From Actinomycetes bacterium (GTDB lineage Bacteria; Actinomycetota; Acidimicrobiia; Acidimicrobiales; RAAP-2), in contig JAJYZN010000010.1 of the NCBI GenBank assembly GCA_021799915.1, positions 1 to 26,135 on the forward strand: a stretch of DNA of 26,135 nt, given 5' to 3'. Below, piece by piece: positions 1 through 6,813 of this stretch. The notes below the pieces were generated by a model. That model was not told where the DNA came from, did no database searches, and saw nothing but the letters and a program-made list of their open reading frames with translations. The stretch's first letter is position 1; every line of letters starts with the position of its first letter. Made by a program: the position numbers and the translations under genes.

Positions 1-473
1 CTCACGATCTCGACGAGGGGGACGCCGGCCCGGTTGTAGTCGATGAGCGAGTGGTCGGCGCTGTGGATTCGGCCCCCGGACCCCACGTGGACCGACTTGC
101 CGGTGTCCTCTTCGATGTGGGCTCTGGTGACGCCCACCACCGTGCCGTCGGGGAGCTCCAGGCGCCCGGCGACGCAGATCGGCTCGTCGTACTGGCTGAT
201 CTGGAAGTCCTTGGGCATGTCGGGGTAGAAGTAGTTCTTGCGGTGGAAGGTCGACGGACGGATCTCGCACTGCAGGGCCGAGCCGATGCGCATGGCCAGC
301 TCGACCGCCTGACGGTTCAGCACCGGCAGGGCCCCGGGCAGTCCCAGGCACACCGGGCAGATGTGGGTGTTGGGCTCGTCGCCGAAGCTGTTGACGCACC
401 CGCAGAACAGCTTGGTCGCCGTCTGCAGCTCGCAGTGGACTTCGAGGCCGACGATCGTCTCCCACGTCGTCAC
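1..473 (-). CDS. gatB: Aspartyl/glutamyl-tRNA(Asn/Gln) amidotransferase subunit B, N-terminal part (runs off window)
   Basis: GatB is the tRNA-binding and kinase-like subunit of the GatCAB amidotransferase, which converts Glu-tRNA(Gln) or Asp-tRNA(Asn) to the correctly amidated form using ammonia supplied by GatA. About 157 residues are present. The N-terminus reads [18 protein letters not shown], followed by TKLFCGC and [13 protein letters not shown], which are GatB family signatures. [18 protein letters not shown] and the HIEEDTGKS segment also match the family cradle domain. The GTG start lies inside the gatA stop (GTGA, 470-473), so translation is probably coupled to gatA. The C-terminal helical and YqeY-like domains lie beyond position 1, so this is truncation by the window edge and not a broken gene. 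Identification is secure. Confidence 0.97.
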   Translation of the reverse strand, partial: MTTWETIVGLEVHCELQTATKLFCGCVNSFGDEPNTHICPVCLGLPGALPVLNRQAVELAMRIGSALQCEIRPSTFHRKNYFYPDMPKDFQISQYDEPICVAGRLELPDGTVVGVTRAHIEEDTGKSVHVGSGGRIHSADHSLIDYNRAGVPLVEIV

Positions 474-1873
474 GGGGCGCGCACCTCCAGCGCCGCCGCC
501 ACCCCGAACAGCACCGATTCGCCGAGGGCCGGGGCGAGGACCTGCACCCCGACCGGCAGGCCGTCGTCGCCGGTGCCGAACGGCACGCTGATCGCCGGGT
601 GCCCGGCCAGGTTGGACGGGATGGTGCACACGTCGGAGAGGTACATGGCCATCGGGTCGTCCACCCGCTCTCCGATGCCGAAGGCCGTGGTCGGCGACGT
701 GGCCCCGATGAGCACGTCGAAGCGCTCGTAGGCCCGGGCGAAGGCGTCCACCACCAGCGTCCGGACCCGCTGGGCCTGCCCGTAGTAGGCGTCGTAGTAG
801 CCGGCCGACAGGGCGAAGGTCCCGAGCATGATGCGGCGCTTCACCTCGTCGCCGAACCCGGCGGTGCGGGTGGCGGTGTTCATGGCCGCCACGTCGTCGG
901 CCGGCACCCGCAGCCCGTAGCGCACCCCGTCGAAGCGGGCCAGGTTCGAGGACGCCTCGGCCGGGGCGATCAGGTAGTACGCCGACAGGCTGTAGGCCAG
1001 CTCGGGGATGGAGACCTCCTCCACTCGGGCGCCGTCGGCGGCCAGGGCCTCGGCGGCCTGGTGGACCCGGGCGGCGACGTCGGGGGCGGCGCCGTCGACG
1101 AGCTGGCGGCACACGCCGACCCTGACGCCGTCGATGCCGGTAGCAGCGAGCTCGGGAGCGGGGTGCGACGTGCTGTCGGCCGGGTCGTGGCCACCGATCA
1201 CCTCGAAGAGCAGCGCGGCATCGGCCACGGTCGTGGCCAGGGGGCCGATCTGGTCGAGCGAGCTGGCGAACGCCACCAGCCCGTAGCGCGACACCGTCCC
1301 GTAGGTGGGCTTCATCCCCACCACCCCGCACAGTGCCGCCGGCTGGCGGATGGAACCGCCAGTGTCCGAGCCGAGGGCCAGCGGGACGAACCCGGCGGCC
1401 ACCGCCGCCGCCGAGCCGCCCGACGAGCCACCCGGCACCCGGCCGAGGTCGCGGGGGTTCCGGGTGGGGCCGGTGCACGACGTCTCGGTGGACGAGCCCA
1501 TGGCGAACTCGTCCATGTTGGTCTTGGCCACCAGCACGGCCCCGGCGGCCCGGAGGCGATCCACCACGGTGGCGTCGTAGGGCGGTCGCCAGCCGGCCAG
1601 GATGCGCGAAGAGCACGTGGTGGGCTCACCACGGACGCAGATGTTGTCCTTGAGGGCCACCGGGACCCCGGCCAGGGGACCCGGATCACCCCCTCGGGCC
1701 ACGGTGGCGTCGACGGCGGCGGCGGCCCGTCGAGCCGAATCGGCCATCACGTGCAGGCAAGCGTGGACCTCGCCGTCACCCCCTTCGATGGCCGCCAGGG
1801 AGGCGTCGGTGACCTCGACGGCCGAGCGCTCGGCAGACCGCACGGCGGCGGCGGTGGCGGCGGCGCTGCTCAC
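470..1873 (-). CDS. gatA: Aspartyl/glutamyl-tRNA(Asn/Gln) amidotransferase subunit A
   Basis: GatA is the glutaminase of the GatCAB complex and belongs to the amidase signature family. It has 467 residues, slightly short of the usual 480-490. The Ser-cisSer-Lys catalytic triad is visible: Lys75 in VALKDNI, Ser150 in PGGSSGGS and the nucleophile Ser174 in [10 protein letters not shown]. The spacing matches that known for the family. Further family blocks are [29 protein letters not shown] and the C-terminal [12 protein letters not shown]. The GTG start overlaps the gatC stop by 4 bp, and the stop overlaps the gatB start by 4 bp. The order gatC-gatA-gatB is typical and implies one transcript and stoichiometric translation. 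A stand-alone amidase is an alternative only on paper, because the gatC and gatB neighbours settle it. Confidence 0.98.
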   Translation of the reverse strand: MSSAAATAAAVRSAERSAVEVTDASLAAIEGGDGEVHACLHVMADSARRAAAAVDATVARGGDPGPLAGVPVALKDNICVRGEPTTCSSRILAGWRPPYDATVVDRLRAAGAVLVAKTNMDEFAMGSSTETSCTGPTRNPRDLGRVPGGSSGGSAAAVAAGFVPLALGSDTGGSIRQPAALCGVVGMKPTYGTVSRYGLVAFASSLDQIGPLATTVADAALLFEVIGGHDPADSTSHPAPELAATGIDGVRVGVCRQLVDGAAPDVAARVHQAAEALAADGARVEEVSIPELAYSLSAYYLIAPAEASSNLARFDGVRYGLRVPADDVAAMNTATRTAGFGDEVKRRIMLGTFALSAGYYDAYYGQAQRVRTLVVDAFARAYERFDVLIGATSPTTAFGIGERVDDPMAMYLSDVCTIPSNLAGHPAISVPFGTGDDGLPVGVQVLAPALGESVLFGVAAALEVRAP

Positions 1874-2154
1874 GATCCGACCCTGGGCACCCTGAACCGG
1901 TGGTCCTCCACCTCGGGAGCGGCGGCCAGCACCTCGTCGCGGTCGAGCCCCGGGCGGGGTTCGTCCTCCCGAAGGACGTTGACCATGGACAACGGATGCG
2001 ACGTCGGCTCCACCCCCGACAGGTCCAGTGCAGCGACATCGGCAGCATGGGCCAGGACCCGGGCCAGCTGGCCGGTGTAGGTCTCCAGCTCCTCTTCGCT
2101 CAGGGCCAGGCGGGCCAGACGGGCGACGTGGGCGACGTCGTCTCGGTCGATCAC
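1870..2154 (-). CDS. gatC: Aspartyl/glutamyl-tRNA(Asn/Gln) amidotransferase subunit C
   Basis: GatC is a small protein that wraps around GatA and helps it dock on GatB. It has 94 residues, the normal family length. The N-terminus [20 protein letters not shown] and the following [13 protein letters not shown] match the GatC helical pattern. The central V-x-P-T-S-H-P block ([20 protein letters not shown]) and the C-terminal [14 protein letters not shown] are also diagnostic. I chose the GTG at 2154 because it forms a GTGA overlap with the upstream hydrolase stop and gives the normal family N-terminus. The reading frame stays open further upstream, but that part has no GatC similarity. The gene ends in a 4-bp overlap with gatA. 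Confidence 0.96.
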   Translation of the reverse strand: MIDRDDVAHVARLARLALSEEELETYTGQLARVLAHAADVAALDLSGVEPTSHPLSMVNVLREDEPRPGLDRDEVLAAAPEVEDHRFRVPRVGS

Positions 2155-2912
2155 CGGAACAGCGTGGACATGAACGTCACCGTGCGGTCCTCGATCTCGT
2201 CGCGGTCGTAGTCGAGGGTGGCGACGTGGTAGCTCCGCTCCAGCCACACCCGCTCGACCGGGCCGCTCACCGACGCCACCAGAAGGTCGCCGCTCGACGG
2301 CGACACCACGTGGTCCTGGCGACTGGAGAACAGCAGGACCGGGCAGTCGATGCCGCCGAGACCGGCGGCCACCTCGTCGGTGCCCTCGAACAGCGAGAGG
2401 GCCGCGGCCAGGGGAGAGCCGTCGTAGGTGGTCTCACGCGAGTCGGGCAAGGCGATGCCCGAGCCGATGCCCGGGGCGATCTCGGTGCCGGACTCGAGAA
2501 GCTCGCGCACGGCCGAGCGGAACTGGCCGTCGGGGGGCTCGACCAGCGGGTTCACCAGGACCATCCCGGTGAGCTCGGGGTGGTGCTCGGCCAGCCAGCA
2601 GGCCAACGTGCCGCCCATGGACAGCCCCACCACGGCCACTCGAGCGCACCGTGCCGCCAGGCTGGTGTAGGACTCCTCGGCGGCACCCGACCAGTCCGAC
2701 CAGCGCCGCGGCACCAGGTCCTCGATCGCCGTCCCGTGCCCGGGCAGCAGCGGGAGCTCGACGGTGAGACCGGCGTCGGCCAGTCGCTCGGCGATGCCGC
2801 GCATCGACTGGGGGTTGCCGGTGAAACCGTGGAGCACCAGCACGCCGTCGGGGCCGCCGGTGGCCGAGAAGGGTTCGGCACCGGGCATCACAGGAGCGGT
2901 CACGAACGGCAT
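2151..2912 (-). CDS. Alpha/beta hydrolase, Est30/monoacylglycerol-lipase-like carboxylesterase
   Basis: This is a 253-residue serine hydrolase with the alpha/beta fold. The oxyanion-hole segment [10 protein letters not shown] lies near residues 25-34. The nucleophile elbow is GLSMGG (Ser98), the acid is probably Asp200 in SSRQDHVV, and the catalytic His is His229 in [10 protein letters not shown]. The layout and the HGFTGNP and SYHV signatures resemble Geobacillus Est30-type carboxylesterases and bacterial monoacylglycerol lipases. The natural substrate cannot be read from sequence. No signal peptide is seen, so the protein is cytoplasmic. It is the first gene of the gatCAB unit, and its TGA overlaps the gatC GTG by 4 bp. 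The ATG at 2912 was chosen because the conserved fold starts about 20 residues later and because it leaves a 60-bp divergent promoter gap to the SCP2 gene. The open frame continues upstream without similarity. Confidence 0.88.
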   Translation of the reverse strand: MPFVTAPVMPGAEPFSATGGPDGVLVLHGFTGNPQSMRGIAERLADAGLTVELPLLPGHGTAIEDLVPRRWSDWSGAAEESYTSLAARCARVAVVGLSMGGTLACWLAEHHPELTGMVLVNPLVEPPDGQFRSAVRELLESGTEIAPGIGSGIALPDSRETTYDGSPLAAALSLFEGTDEVAAGLGGIDCPVLLFSSRQDHVVSPSSGDLLVASVSGPVERVWLERSYHVATLDYDRDEIEDRTVTFMSTLFR

Positions 2913-2972
2913 GCTACCGGCGCCGCGGGTAGCCTTCCTGCGTCCAGCCCGAGAAGGAGGAGCACCCCGACC
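2913..2972. promoter_or_regulatory. Divergent intergenic region with a strong ribosome binding site for the SCP2 gene
   Basis: This 60-bp gap separates the hydrolase-gatCAB operon (minus) from the SCP2 gene (plus), so both promoters must lie here or reach into the flanking genes. The clearest element is GAGAAGGAGG at 2951-2960, a near-perfect Shine-Dalgarno 12 bp before the ATG at 2973. I see no convincing -35/-10 pair on either strand. Confidence 0.5.
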
Positions 2973-3377
2973 ATGCCTCACCCGTTCCTGAGCGATGAAT
3001 GGATCGAACAGGCCCACGCCATCCGGGCCGAGTACGAGGGCACGACCGGCCAGATCCCCCACGTGATCCGCATGAACCTGGTGGTGACCGAGCTGCCTTT
3101 CGGGGACGGCAGCCTCGACGCCCATCTGGACACTTCCTCGGGGGAGCTGATCCTGGACAAGGGGCACTTGGAAGAAGCCGACCTCAAGGTCACCGTCGAC
3201 TACGTGACGGCCCGAGCCATCCTGGTGGAGGGCAACCCCCAGGCCGGGATGCAGGCGTTCATGGCCGGGAAGGTCCGGGTGGAGGGGGACATGGCCAAGC
3301 TCATGATGCTCCAGGCGGTGCCCGTCGACGAGTCAGCCCAGGAAATGGCCGTACGGATTCGGGAGATCACCGAATAG
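2973..3377 (+). CDS. SCP2 sterol-carrier-domain protein
   Basis: This small single-domain protein of 134 residues resembles the SCP2 (sterol carrier protein 2) fold, which binds acyl-CoAs, fatty acids or sterols in a hydrophobic cavity. The domain spans roughly residues 20-130. The central strands include TSSGELILDKGHLEEADLKV followed by DYVTARAILVEGN. The next block is typical of the family: FMAGKVRVEGDMAKLMMLQ, with the K-V-x-G-D-M-x-K-L-M pattern near residues 100-115. There is no signal peptide and no fused domain. The ATG at 2973 is supported by the upstream GAGAAGGAGG. The stop codon lies inside the 3' end of the opposing permease gene, an 11-bp tail-to-tail overlap. Its ligand and pathway are not indicated by the neighbours. 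Confidence 0.85.
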   Translation: MPHPFLSDEWIEQAHAIRAEYEGTTGQIPHVIRMNLVVTELPFGDGSLDAHLDTSSGELILDKGHLEEADLKVTVDYVTARAILVEGNPQAGMQAFMAGKVRVEGDMAKLMMLQAVPVDESAQEMAVRIREITE

Positions 3378-4875
3378 CAGCCCGGCCCGGGACCCGCTCG
3401 AAGTAGCGGCTCACGACGTAGCTGGGCACGGCGGCGATCCCGATGATCACCAGGGCGAACGGCGCCGCTTGGCCGTAGGAGAGGTTCTGCTCGTAGGCCC
3501 AGAACTGCGTCGCCAGCGTCTGCACGCCGGTGGGGATGAGCAGGAGGGTGGCCGTGAGCTCGGTCACCGCGGCCAGGAACACCAGGCAGAAGGCGGCCGC
3601 CACCCCGGGGCCGACCAGCGGGAGCGTCACCCGGGCGAACACGCCCAGTCGCCCGTAGCCGAGGGAGCGGCCGACGTCTTCCAGGGTGGCCGGCGCGTGG
3701 GCCAGCGCCGCGCTCACCCCGACCAGGGCCAGCGGGAAGAACAGAATGGCGTAGGCGGCGACGAGCAACGGCGCCGTCTGGTAGCCGAAGCCGCCGGCGT
3801 AGCGCTCGGCGAAATAGCCCAGGGCGAAGGCGATCACCACCCCGGGCATGGCCAGGACGAGGTAGGTGCTGTTGACCAGGATCCGGCTACCCAGGCCGGG
3901 GTGGCGGACGGACAGTATCGCCACCGGCACCGCCAGGACGGTGGACACGGCGGCGGCGGCGGCGCTGTAGAGAGCGGTGTGCCAGGCGGCGTCGAGCACG
4001 CTGGCCCCGGCGATGGCGTGCACTCCCCCTTCGAACACCCAGTAGATGCTGGCCCCGATCGGCACGCCCAGGGCCAGGCCCACCAGGGCACAGAACCCGG
4101 CCACCACCGGTACTCGGGACCGACCCAGGCGGTGGCGCCGGATCACCCGCTGGGGCGAGCGCAGGGGTCGGCCCCGGGAACGCAGGGCGAGATCTCCGCC
4201 GAGGACGACGATCCCGACCACCACCAGGACGAGGGACAGGGCCGATGCCGCCGGGATGTCGAAGACCTGGAGCTCGGTGAAGATCTCGGTGGTGAAGGTC
4301 TGGTAGCCGAGGATCTCGAAGGCGCCGTACTCGGCCAGGATGACGAAGGCCACCAGCACGCAGCCCCCCAAGATGGCGGTGCGGGCCTGGCCCACGGTAA
4401 CGCGAAGGAACGTGCGGACCCGTCCCATCCCGAGGCTGCGGGCGATCTCCTCCTGGCCCGGGTCGGCGCTCCGGAGGCTGGCGGCCACCGGCAGGAAGAC
4501 CAGCGGGTACACGGCCAGGGTCATGACCAGGACGGCGCCACCGAATCCCTGCACCCAGGTGGTGATCGACACCCACCCGAAGCTGACCACGAAATCGGGG
4601 ATGGCGAAGGGGATGACCACCAGCACGGCCCACACCCGCCGTCCCGGGAGGTCGGTGCGCTCCACGAACCAGGCCGCCAGGGTGCCGACGACGGCACACA
4701 GGGCGGTCACCACCACCGTCAGCCTGACCGTGTTCCACAGCAGCATCCCGGTGAGCGGGCGCCAGATGAGGTGGGCCACACCGTGGGCTCCGGCCGCTTC
4801 CAGCAGCAGGAAGATCAGTGGGACCGCCAGCACCAGGGCCACGGCGCCGGCGGCGACCATCAGGGCGCGGCTCAC
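3367..4875 (-). CDS. Iron(III)-type ABC transporter permease with two fused permease domains
   Basis: This 502-residue integral membrane protein has about 12 hydrophobic segments and two tandem binding-protein-dependent permease domains, the architecture of FbpB/SfuB ferric-iron permeases and of ThiP. Each half carries an EAA loop for ATPase contact: EEIARSLGMGRVRTFLRVTV in the N-terminal half and EDVGRSLGYGRLGVFARVTL in the C-terminal half. Length is close to the family norm of 500-560. The GTG start overlaps the stop of the substrate-binding lipoprotein by 4 bp (4872-4875), so the two are co-translated. No ABC ATPase follows. The next gene is the convergent SCP2 gene, whose 3' end overlaps this one by 11 bp. 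The substrate assignment to Fe(III) rests on the partner protein. Thiamine or another small ligand is a less likely alternative. Confidence 0.92.
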   Translation of the reverse strand: MSRALMVAAGAVALVLAVPLIFLLLEAAGAHGVAHLIWRPLTGMLLWNTVRLTVVVTALCAVVGTLAAWFVERTDLPGRRVWAVLVVIPFAIPDFVVSFGWVSITTWVQGFGGAVLVMTLAVYPLVFLPVAASLRSADPGQEEIARSLGMGRVRTFLRVTVGQARTAILGGCVLVAFVILAEYGAFEILGYQTFTTEIFTELQVFDIPAASALSLVLVVVGIVVLGGDLALRSRGRPLRSPQRVIRRHRLGRSRVPVVAGFCALVGLALGVPIGASIYWVFEGGVHAIAGASVLDAAWHTALYSAAAAAVSTVLAVPVAILSVRHPGLGSRILVNSTYLVLAMPGVVIAFALGYFAERYAGGFGYQTAPLLVAAYAILFFPLALVGVSAALAHAPATLEDVGRSLGYGRLGVFARVTLPLVGPGVAAAFCLVFLAAVTELTATLLLIPTGVQTLATQFWAYEQNLSYGQAAPFALVIIGIAAVPSYVVSRYFERVPGRAAIR

Positions 4876-5915
4876 AGCAGGCCGGCCCTCTGGAGGAGGG
4901 CGATGGCCGTCGACCCGTTACCGAGCTGGGCGATGGTGATCGGGTACGGCTGGAGCTGGTCGAATGGGGTCTCGGGGGCGGCGGTCGTCACACCCGAGGC
5001 GATCGGGTACTCGAAGCTCATCGAGTGGCCTCCGATGATCTCCTGGGCCTGGCGGCTCACCAGGAAGGCCAGGAACCGCTGGGCATCGGCCTGGTGGCGG
5101 GAGGACCGGAGGATCCCCGCACCCGAGACGTCCAGCACGTAGCCGGGATCGTGGGGGGAGAAGTAGGTGATCTTCGAGTGCATGTTGGCCGCGCCGATCT
5201 CGGCCCGCAACCGGTACCAGTAGTACTGGTTCACGACCCCGAAGGCCACGGTGCCCCGGTTCACCTGTGCGGTGATTGTCTCGTTGGCGGCGTAGACGTG
5301 GCTCCCGGCGTTGGCCTTGATGCCCTTCAGCCAGTGCAAGGTGGCGGCGGTTCCGTAGGCCCGGTCCACCGAGGTGATCACCGGTTGGAAGTCGGTCTCT
5401 CCGGGAGCGAACGCCAGCTCACCGCGGTAGCGCGGGTCGGCGAGCTGGAGGATCGAGGTGGGGAGCTGGCTCTCTTCGATGAGCGAGGGGTTGTAGATGA
5501 GCACGCTCACCCGAGCCGACACCCCGACCCAGTCCCCGCCGGGAGAATCGAACCGGGAGGGCGTGCGGGAGAGCGTCGACGGGTCGACCCTGGACAGCAG
5601 CCCCTTGCCCTCGAGCTGTTCGAGGGCCGGAGAGTTCTCGGTGTAGATGACGTCGGCCGGCGTGCTCGACCCCTCCACGGCGATCTGATCGGCCAGCGTG
5701 TCCTCTGTGCCGTTGCGGACGTCGACGGTGATCCCGGTGTCCTTCTCGAACGCCGCCACCAGCGCGTCGGTGGTCTGGACGTGCTGGCCGTTGTACAAGG
5801 TGATGCTGGGACCCGACGTCCCACCGCAGGCCGAGAGGACGCCCCCGGTCAGGAGCAGGGCCACCATCCACGCCACACGGCGCCGCTCCCATTGCTTCTG
5901 GTTCACCTGTAGCAC
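4872..5915 (-). CDS. Iron(III) ABC transporter substrate-binding lipoprotein, FbpA-like
   Basis: This extracellular ligand-binding lipoprotein has 347 residues counted from the GTG at 5915. A positively charged n-region (KQWERRR) and a hydrophobic stretch lead to the lipobox LSAC with Cys30. The mature part begins ITLYNGQH and has the FbpA-type core. It includes ADVIYTENSPAL and the paired tyrosines Tyr231-Tyr232 in VNQYYWYRL, which ligate ferric iron in this family. The C-terminal HSMSFEYPIASGV also matches. The start is uncertain because neither the GTG at 5915 nor the GTG at 5906 has a Shine-Dalgarno. A metal-box-like palindrome ends 3 bp before 5915, so the message may be almost leaderless, and the 5906 start still keeps the signal peptide. 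The gene is coupled to the permease by a GTGA overlap. Confidence 0.9.
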   Translation of the reverse strand: MLQVNQKQWERRRVAWMVALLLTGGVLSACGGTSGPSITLYNGQHVQTTDALVAAFEKDTGITVDVRNGTEDTLADQIAVEGSSTPADVIYTENSPALEQLEGKGLLSRVDPSTLSRTPSRFDSPGGDWVGVSARVSVLIYNPSLIEESQLPTSILQLADPRYRGELAFAPGETDFQPVITSVDRAYGTAATLHWLKGIKANAGSHVYAANETITAQVNRGTVAFGVVNQYYWYRLRAEIGAANMHSKITYFSPHDPGYVLDVSGAGILRSSRHQADAQRFLAFLVSRQAQEIIGGHSMSFEYPIASGVTTAAPETPFDQLQPYPITIAQLGNGSTAIALLQRAGLL

Positions 5916-5917
5916 AG

Positions 5918-5935
5918 TATTAGGTGAACCTAATA
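5918..5935. promoter_or_regulatory. Candidate DtxR/MntR/TroR-type metal operator in front of the iron-transport genes
   Basis: TATTAGGTGAACCTAATA is a perfect inverted repeat with two 8-bp arms around a central GA. The core TTAGG-N4-CCTAA resembles sites of metal-dependent DtxR-superfamily repressors. It is shorter than the classical 19-bp DtxR/IdeR box, so a MntR/TroR-like or divergent iron regulator is possible. On the minus strand TTGACG (5955-5950) followed 17 bp later by TAGGTT would be a weak promoter whose -10 lies inside the palindrome. That suits repression by blocking RNA polymerase. The perfect symmetry, AT-richness and position before an iron-binding lipoprotein support function. 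The regulator's identity is inference. Confidence 0.7.
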
Positions 5936-5951
5936 TTCCTGCCCTTCCCCG

Positions 5952-6266
5952 TCAACCCCCCAGTGCCCGGCGAACCGCCGCCAACCGGTCGGGGTCCAGA
6001 CGCCACCAGGTCCAGCGCCCGCGCTTCTCCCCGATGATGAGCCCGGCGTCGGCCAGGACCTTGGTGTGGTGCGAGACCGTGGGCTGGCTCCGCTCCAGGG
6101 GGGCCTCGAGATCGCACGAGCAGACCTCGTGGCGCGCCGCGATGAACGACAGCATGCGGAGGCGCACCGGGTCGGCCAGCGCCGCCAGCACGTGCGCCAT
6201 CTCACCGGCTTGGCCCTCGTCGAGCGGGGCATCCGTCACCGAGGAGGACTGCGGGACCTTGGACAT
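5952..6266 (-). CDS. arsR: ArsR/SmtB-family arsenic-responsive repressor
   Basis: This 104-residue winged-helix repressor is expected to leave its operator when trivalent arsenic binds. ALADPVRLRMLSFIA (residues 29-43) begins the DNA-binding domain. HEVCSCDLEAPLERSQ carries the Cys49-x-Cys51 pair at the position of the ELCVCDL metal-binding motif. SQPTVSHHTKVLADAGLI (residues 60-77) is the recognition helix and the start of the wing. The signature SQPTVSHH is typical of actinobacterial ArsR proteins. The usual third cysteine is not obvious, so the As(III) site may use only two cysteines plus another ligand. It is divergent from arsI across 86 bp. It sits 36 bp upstream of the iron lipoprotein gene on the same strand, so read-through into that gene is possible. 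The ATG at 6266 precedes all family similarity. Confidence 0.93.
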   Translation of the reverse strand: MSKVPQSSSVTDAPLDEGQAGEMAHVLAALADPVRLRMLSFIAARHEVCSCDLEAPLERSQPTVSHHTKVLADAGLIIGEKRGRWTWWRLDPDRLAAVRRALGG

Positions 6267-6276
6267 GGCGCCTCAG

Positions 6277-6313
6277 ATTATAGATTGACAATCATCGATC
6301 TATAGTGGATATT
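6277..6313. promoter_or_regulatory. Divergent arsR/arsI promoter with a candidate ArsR operator
   Basis: On the plus strand TTGACA (6285-6290) and GATATT (6308-6313) are separated by exactly 17 bp and form a good promoter for arsI-flavoenzyme-arsB. On the minus strand a perfect TATAAT -10 (6282-6277) faces arsR, with only a weak -35. An inverted repeat TATAGAT (6279-6285) with ATCTATA (6298-6304), spacer 12, overlaps the arsR -10 and the arsI -35 to -10 interval. One ArsR dimer bound here could silence both directions. The promoter elements are read directly. The operator role is inferred from ArsR family practice. Confidence 0.72.
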
Positions 6314-6352
6314 GGTATCGACCACCGTGAATCTATCGGAAGGAGTGACGAC

Positions 6353-6808
6353 ATGTCCCGCGTCCAACTGGCCCTGAACGTCGCCGACCTCGACCAGGCG
6401 ATCGAGTTCTACTCCAAGCTGTTCGACACCGAACCGTCCAAGGTCCGGGCGGGATACGCCAACTTCGCCGTGGAGGAGCCGCCGCTGAAGCTGGTGCTGA
6501 TCGAAGACCCCAACCAGGTTCCCGGGACGTTGAACCACCTCGGCGTGGAGGTCACGAGCACCGACGACGTCGCCGCCGCCCACCGGCGCCTCGCCGACGC
6601 CGGGCTGGCAACGGTGGCCGAGGAGGAGACGGCCTGCTGCTATGCGGTCCAGGACAAGGTCTGGGTCGACGGCCCGGACGGCGAGCCCTGGGAGATCTAC
6701 ACGGTGCTGGCCGACTCGGACGAGCCCGCCGGGCAGCTCCGGTCCGCGGCCCCCGGACAGTCGGCGTGCTGCGCCGACCGCCCCGTCCCGGCCGGCGCCG
6801 GCAGCTGA
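6353..6808 (+). CDS. arsI: ArsI/CadI-family C-As lyase (glyoxalase/bleomycin-resistance fold)
   Basis: ArsI is an iron-dependent extradiol-type dioxygenase that breaks the carbon-arsenic bond of trivalent methyl- or aryl-arsenicals and releases arsenite. The protein has 151 residues. It begins MSRVQLALNVADLDQAIEFY, typical of the ArsI/CadI group. Candidate metal ligands are Gln5, His62 (LNHLGVEV) and Glu114 (EPWEIYTVLAD). The vicinal pair Cys95-Cys96 in TACCYAVQDKVWV corresponds to the organoarsenical-binding cysteines. A second Cys139-Cys140 pair sits in the C-terminal tail (QSACCADRP), as in several homologues. Start ATG 6353 has a strong GGAAGGAG at 6338-6345. It is first in the plus-strand operon, 5 bp before the flavoenzyme. 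CadI (cadmium-induced) is the alternative name for the same family. The arsR/arsB context favours arsenic. Confidence 0.92.
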   Translation: MSRVQLALNVADLDQAIEFYSKLFDTEPSKVRAGYANFAVEEPPLKLVLIEDPNQVPGTLNHLGVEVTSTDDVAAAHRRLADAGLATVAEEETACCYAVQDKVWVDGPDGEPWEIYTVLADSDEPAGQLRSAAPGQSACCADRPVPAGAGS

Positions 6809-6813
6809 CGTCG

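Noticed and set aside
599..2080. Long plus-strand open frame opposite gatA and gatC
   Set aside because: It is a by-product of high GC on the complementary strand. The product is low-complexity Gly/Arg/His-rich with no fold-like pattern, while the minus strand encodes clear GatA and GatC.
3469..5142. Long plus-strand open frame opposite the iron permease and lipoprotein
   Set aside because: The translation is Gln/Gly/His/Glu-rich and repetitive, typical of an antisense shadow. The opposite strand has unmistakable transporter domains.
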